64,000 bases of DNA from NCBI RefSeq assembly GCF_001022965.1, contig NZ_LECZ01000027.1:930001-994000 (forward strand). The letters run 5' to 3'. The notes beneath the pieces are model-generated. The model did not search any database. It was not told where the DNA came from and saw only the letters and a list, made by a program, of their open reading frames with translations. This DNA comes from Enterobacter genomosp. O. GTDB lineage: Bacteria > Pseudomonadota > Gammaproteobacteria > Enterobacterales > Enterobacteriaceae. The translations under genes and the position numbers were made by a program. Below, in pieces: positions 60,266 to 64,000 of the stretch (within the stretch, counting starts at the first letter, position 1; every line of letters begins with the position of its first letter).

Positions 60266-63200
60266 ATGCCTGAACACTATCGTTATTCCTTGCCTGCCAA
60301 AGCGGGCGACCAGCGCCAGCTGGGTGAACTCACGGGCGCGGCGTGCGCCACGCTGGTGGCAGAAATCGCTGAGCGTCATCCTGGACCGGTGATACTGGTT
60401 GCCCCGGATATGCAAAATGCCCTGCGCCTGCACGACGAAATTCGCCAGTTCACCGATAGCCTGGTGTTCAGCCTGGCCGACTGGGAAACGCTGCCGTATG
60501 ACAGCTTCTCTCCGCATCAGGAGATCATCTCCTCGCGCCTGTCGACGCTCTATCAGCTGCCGACCATGCAGCGCGGCGTGCTGATTGTACCGGTGAACAC
60601 CCTGATGCAGCGCGTCTGTCCGCACAGCTACCTGCATGGCCACGCGCTGGTGATGAAAAAGGGCCAGCGCCTGTCCCGTGATGCCCTGCGCGCGCAGCTT
60701 GACGGTGCCGGCTATCGCCACGTCGATCAGGTGATGGAGCACGGGGAATACGCGACCCGCGGCGCGTTGCTCGACCTGTATCCAATGGGCAGCGACCAGC
60801 CGTATCGTCTGGACTTTTTCGATGATGAAATCGATAGCCTGCGCGTATTCGATGCCGACACGCAGCGCACGCTGGAAGAAGTGGAGTCGATCAATTTACT
60901 GCCCGCGCACGAGTTCCCGACGGACAAAACCGCTATCGAACTGTTCCGCAGCCAGTGGCGCGACAGGTTCGAGGTGAAGCGCGACGCCGAACATATTTAC
61001 CAGCAGGTCAGCAAAGGCACGCTTCCTGCCGGGATCGAATACTGGCAGCCGCTGTTCTTCAACGAGCCGCTACCGGCCCTGTTCAGCTACTTCCCGGCGA
61101 ATACGCTGATTGTTAACACCGGCGATATCGACGCCAGCGCCAGCCGCTTTGAAAGCGAAACCCGCGCCCGCTTTGAAAACCGGGGCGTTGACCCGATGCG
61201 TCCGCTGCTGCCGCCGGAAGCGCTGTGGCTGCGAACCGATGAGCTCAACGCCGAGCTGAAGCGCTGGCCGCGTATGCAGCTTAAAACCGATTCGCTTGCC
61301 GATAAGGCCGCCAACACCAACCTTGCCTTCCGGACGCTGCCGGACCTCGCCGTTCAGGCACAGCAGAAATCACCGCTGGATAATCTGCGCAAGTTCCTCG
61401 AATCCTTTACCGGCCCGGTGGTGTTCTCCGTTGAGAGTGAAGGCCGTCGTGAAGCGCTCGGTGAACTGCTGGGGCGCATTAAGGTTGCGCCGAAACGCAT
61501 CCTGCGTCTGAGCGAAGCGACCGGAAACGGTCGTTACCTGATGATTGGCGCTGCCGAGCACGGGTTTATTGATACGCTCAACAACCTGGCGCTGATTTGC
61601 GAAAGCGACCTGCTGGGCGAGCGCGTCGCGCGTCGCCGTCAGGACAGCCGTCGAACCATCAATCCGGACACGCTGATCCGTAACCTGGCCGAGCTGCACC
61701 CGGGTCAGCCGATTGTTCACCTGGAGCATGGCGTTGGGCGCTATCAGGGGATGACCACGCTGGAGGCGGGCGGCATCAAAGGTGAATACCTGATGCTGAC
61801 CTATGCTAACGACGCCAAGCTGTACGTTCCGGTCTCCTCACTGCATCTCATCAGCCGCTATGCGGGCGGTGCCGAAGACAATGCGCCGCTGCACAAGCTG
61901 GGCGGCGACGCCTGGGCGCGCGCGCGCCAGAAAGCCGCGGAAAAAGTGCGCGACGTGGCGGCCGAGCTGCTGGATATCTACGCCCAGCGCGCGGCTAAAG
62001 AGGGCTTCGCCTTTAAGCATGATAAGGAACAGTACCAGCTGTTCTGCGACAGCTTCCCGTTTGAAACCACGCCGGATCAGGCACAGGCCATTAACGCCGT
62101 GCTGAGCGATATGTGCCAGCCGCTGGCAATGGACCGCTTAGTCTGCGGCGACGTCGGCTTCGGTAAAACCGAAGTGGCGATGCGCGCCGCCTTCCTTGCG
62201 GTTGAAAACAACAAGCAGGTGGCGGTGCTGGTGCCGACCACCCTGCTCGCTCAGCAGCACTTTGACAACTTCCGCGACCGCTTTGCCAACTGGCCGGTAC
62301 GCATCGAGATGCTGTCGCGTTTTCGCAGTACCAAAGAGCAGACCCAGATCCTGGAGCAGGCCAGCGAGGGTAAAATCGACATTCTGATCGGCACCCACAA
62401 GCTGCTGCAAAGCGACGTGAAGTGGAAAGATCTGGGGCTCCTGATCGTCGACGAAGAGCACCGCTTCGGGGTGCGTCACAAAGAGCGCATCAAAGCCATG
62501 CGCGCCGACGTTGATATTCTGACCCTGACCGCGACGCCTATCCCGCGAACCCTGAATATGGCGATGAGCGGCATGCGCGATCTGTCGATTATTGCCACGC
62601 CGCCGGCGCGCCGTCTGGCGGTAAAAACCTTTGTCCGCGAGTACGATAATCTGGTGGTCCGTGAGGCCATTCTGCGTGAAGTGCTGCGCGGGGGACAGGT
62701 CTATTACCTCTACAACGATGTGGAAAATATTCAGAAAGCGGCGGACAGGCTGGCGGAGCTGGTACCGGAAGCGCGCATTGCTATCGGTCATGGGCAGATG
62801 CGCGAGCGCGAGCTGGAACGGGTAATGAACGACTTCCACCACCAGCGCTTTAACGTGCTGGTGTGCACCACTATCATTGAAACCGGTATTGATATCCCGA
62901 CGGCCAATACCATCATCATCGAACGTGCGGATCACTTCGGTCTTGCGCAGCTCCATCAGCTGCGCGGCCGCGTCGGGCGTTCGCACCATCAGGCCTACGC
63001 CTGGCTGCTGACACCGCATCCGAAAGCGATGACTACCGACGCGCAAAAGCGTCTGGAAGCCATCGCCTCGCTGGAAGACCTCGGCGCAGGCTTTGCGCTG
63101 GCAACGCACGATCTCGAGATCCGCGGTGCCGGTGAACTGCTGGGTGAGGACCAGAGCGGCTCGATGGAGACCATCGGCTTCTCGCTCTATATGGAGCTGC

Positions 63201-63712
63201 TGGAAAATGCGGTCGATGCCCTGAAGGCCGGACGCGAGCCGTCGCTGGAAGATCTCACCAGCCAGCAGACCGAGGTCGAGCTGCGTATGCCTTCCCTGCT
63301 GCCGGACGATTTCATTCCGGATGTGAATACCCGACTGTCGTTCTACAAGCGCATCGCCAGTGCGAAGAAGGAAAACGAGCTGGAAGAGATTAAGGTGGAG
63401 CTGATCGACCGCTTTGGTCTGCTGCCCGATGCGGCGAGAAATCTGCTGGATATCGCGCGCCTGCGCCAGCAGGCACAGAAGCTGGGCATTCGTAAGCTTG
63501 AAGGCAACGAAAAAGGCGGCGTGATTGAATTCGCCGAGAAGAACCACGTCAACCCGATGTGGCTGATCGGTCTGCTGCAAAAACAGCCGCAGCATTTCCG
63601 CCTGGATGGGCCGACGCGTCTGAAATTTACCCAGGAGCTGACGGAGCGCAAAACCCGTATGGACTGGGTGCGTAACTTTATGCGTCAGCTGGAAGAGAAC
63701 GCGATCGCGTAA
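60266..63712 (+). CDS. mfd: transcription-repair coupling factor Mfd
   Basis: 1148 aa, as in E. coli. It displaces RNA polymerase stalled at lesions and recruits UvrA. UvrB-like N-terminal part (1-340), RNA-polymerase-interacting domain near 475-545 (HLEHGVGRYQGM), SF2 motor from about 600 (Walker A GDVGFGKTEVAMRAA, DEEH in LIVDEEHRFGVRHK, QLRGRVGRSHHQAYA motif VI) and a C-terminal UvrA-masking domain. The start at 60266 is collinear; the frame extends upstream by 17 codons. Confidence 0.97.
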   Translation: MPEHYRYSLPAKAGDQRQLGELTGAACATLVAEIAERHPGPVILVAPDMQNALRLHDEIRQFTDSLVFSLADWETLPYDSFSPHQEIISSRLSTLYQLPTMQRGVLIVPVNTLMQRVCPHSYLHGHALVMKKGQRLSRDALRAQLDGAGYRHVDQVMEHGEYATRGALLDLYPMGSDQPYRLDFFDDEIDSLRVFDADTQRTLEEVESINLLPAHEFPTDKTAIELFRSQWRDRFEVKRDAEHIYQQVSKGTLPAGIEYWQPLFFNEPLPALFSYFPANTLIVNTGDIDASASRFESETRARFENRGVDPMRPLLPPEALWLRTDELNAELKRWPRMQLKTDSLADKAANTNLAFRTLPDLAVQAQQKSPLDNLRKFLESFTGPVVFSVESEGRREALGELLGRIKVAPKRILRLSEATGNGRYLMIGAAEHGFIDTLNNLALICESDLLGERVARRRQDSRRTINPDTLIRNLAELHPGQPIVHLEHGVGRYQGMTTLEAGGIKGEYLMLTYANDAKLYVPVSSLHLISRYAGGAEDNAPLHKLGGDAWARARQKAAEKVRDVAAELLDIYAQRAAKEGFAFKHDKEQYQLFCDSFPFETTPDQAQAINAVLSDMCQPLAMDRLVCGDVGFGKTEVAMRAAFLAVENNKQVAVLVPTTLLAQQHFDNFRDRFANWPVRIEMLSRFRSTKEQTQILEQASEGKIDILIGTHKLLQSDVKWKDLGLLIVDEEHRFGVRHKERIKAMRADVDILTLTATPIPRTLNMAMSGMRDLSIIATPPARRLAVKTFVREYDNLVVREAILREVLRGGQVYYLYNDVENIQKAADRLAELVPEARIAIGHGQMRERELERVMNDFHHQRFNVLVCTTIIETGIDIPTANTIIIERADHFGLAQLHQLRGRVGRSHHQAYAWLLTPHPKAMTTDAQKRLEAIASLEDLGAGFALATHDLEIRGAGELLGEDQSGSMETIGFSLYMELLENAVDALKAGREPSLEDLTSQQTEVELRMPSLLPDDFIPDVNTRLSFYKRIASAKKENELEEIKVELIDRFGLLPDAARNLLDIARLRQQAQKLGIRKLEGNEKGGVIEFAEKNHVNPMWLIGLLQKQPQHFRLDGPTRLKFTQELTERKTRMDWVRNFMRQLEENAIA

Positions 63713-63717
63713 TCGTC

Positions 63718-63746
63718 TCCCCGGCAGCACGGCGCTCGCTGCCGGG
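63718..63746 (+). terminator. hairpin after mfd
   Basis: CCCCGGCAG / CTGCCGGGG with an 11-base loop; only a weak T stretch follows. Confidence 0.6.
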
Positions 63747-63860
63747 GCATAATTTACAAACTCTTTGCACTTCCCCTGGATTTCCCGACACGCTCATTCG
63801 CCATAATTATCGTTAACTGCTTATAAAACAATAACCTTATCATTTATATGGATTATGGTG

Positions 63861-64000
63861 ATGATGACCTCTACGCGTTTTACCCGATGGATATGTTTTT
63901 TCGCGCTGGCCGCAGCGGTAGCGATAACCCTTCCTGCGCGGGCCAATACCTGGCCTCTTCCGCCTCCCGGCAGCAATGTGGTCGGGAAAAACCAGTTTCA
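63861..64000 (+). CDS. ldtC: L,D-transpeptidase LdtC, 5' part
   Basis: First 46 codons only. The signal peptide MMTSTRFTRWICFFALAAAV ends near LPARA-NTW, and the mature start NTWPLPPPGSNVVGKNQF matches E. coli LdtC (YcfS), which attaches Braun lipoprotein to peptidoglycan. The catalytic domain lies outside the window. Two adjacent ATGs; the first is used. Confidence 0.9.
   Translation, partial: MMTSTRFTRWICFFALAAAVAITLPARANTWPLPPPGSNVVGKNQF

Noticed and set aside
62138..63730. 530-aa frame antisense to mfd
   Set aside because: It mirrors codon bias of the highly conserved mfd gene; no ribosome site or family similarity.
1..64000. CRISPR arrays, tRNA or rRNA genes
   Set aside because: No regularly spaced repeats and no cloverleaf or rRNA-like sequence was seen on either strand.

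Overview
The window is an enterobacterial chromosome segment. Its gene order, icd / rluE-nudJ-mnmA-hflD-purB / phoPQ-roxA / pepT / potABCD / cobB-nagK-lolEDC / ycfT-mfd-ldtC, is that of E. coli K-12 near 25 min, and the proteins are close to but not identical with E. coli. The differences (an EAL-HDOD gene and a dCache chemoreceptor between potD and cobB, and a REP-associated transposase beside pepT) fit Enterobacter or a near relative. The genus is inferred, not proven.

Bases 1-5717 are host: the 5' part of icd (reverse strand), then rluE, nudJ, mnmA, hflD and purB, ending at a strong intrinsic terminator.

Bases 5750-41022 (about 35.3 kb) are a prophage bounded by a 15-bp direct repeat. The repeat contains the -10 hexamer of the PhoP-activated phoP promoter. 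The phage therefore sits inside that promoter: the PhoP box stays at the purB end (attL) and phoP lies at the far end (attR), 70 bp after the integrase gene. The phage is a chimera with a lambda-type head module (GpA terminase, gpW, portal, ClpP protease-capsid fusion) and a P2-type contractile tail (V, FI, FII, E/E', T, U, X, D, W, J, I, H, G), all on the reverse strand. The immunity region is of Rac type (RacR-, YdaS- and YdaT-like). The forward-strand early arm carries small unknown genes, a RecE N-domain protein without the nuclease, an excisionase and a tyrosine integrase. No replication genes, holin or endolysin are visible. A glycosyltransferase remnant is joined directly to the Rz spanin gene, so an internal deletion probably made the prophage defective for lysis and replication.

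The cargo between the tail-fibre genes and attL is a stress set: an SRAP (YedK/HMCES-like) protein, a CspH-like and a CspA-like protein in divergent orientation, a YnfU-like zinc protein, two unknown proteins, an SOS-controlled umuDC operon with a near-perfect LexA box, and a hexapeptide acetyltransferase that may modify the cell surface.

Bases 41055-64000 return to host: the phoPQ two-component system, the ribosomal oxygenase roxA, a RAYT transposase between two REP pairs, pepT, the spermidine/putrescine transporter potABCD (potA has an apparent one-base deletion in an A-run at its usual start), an EAL-HDOD protein, a chemoreceptor with a possible FliA promoter, cobB, nagK, the lipoprotein exporter lolCDE, the acyltransferase ycfT, the transcription-repair coupling factor mfd, and the first 46 codons of ldtC.
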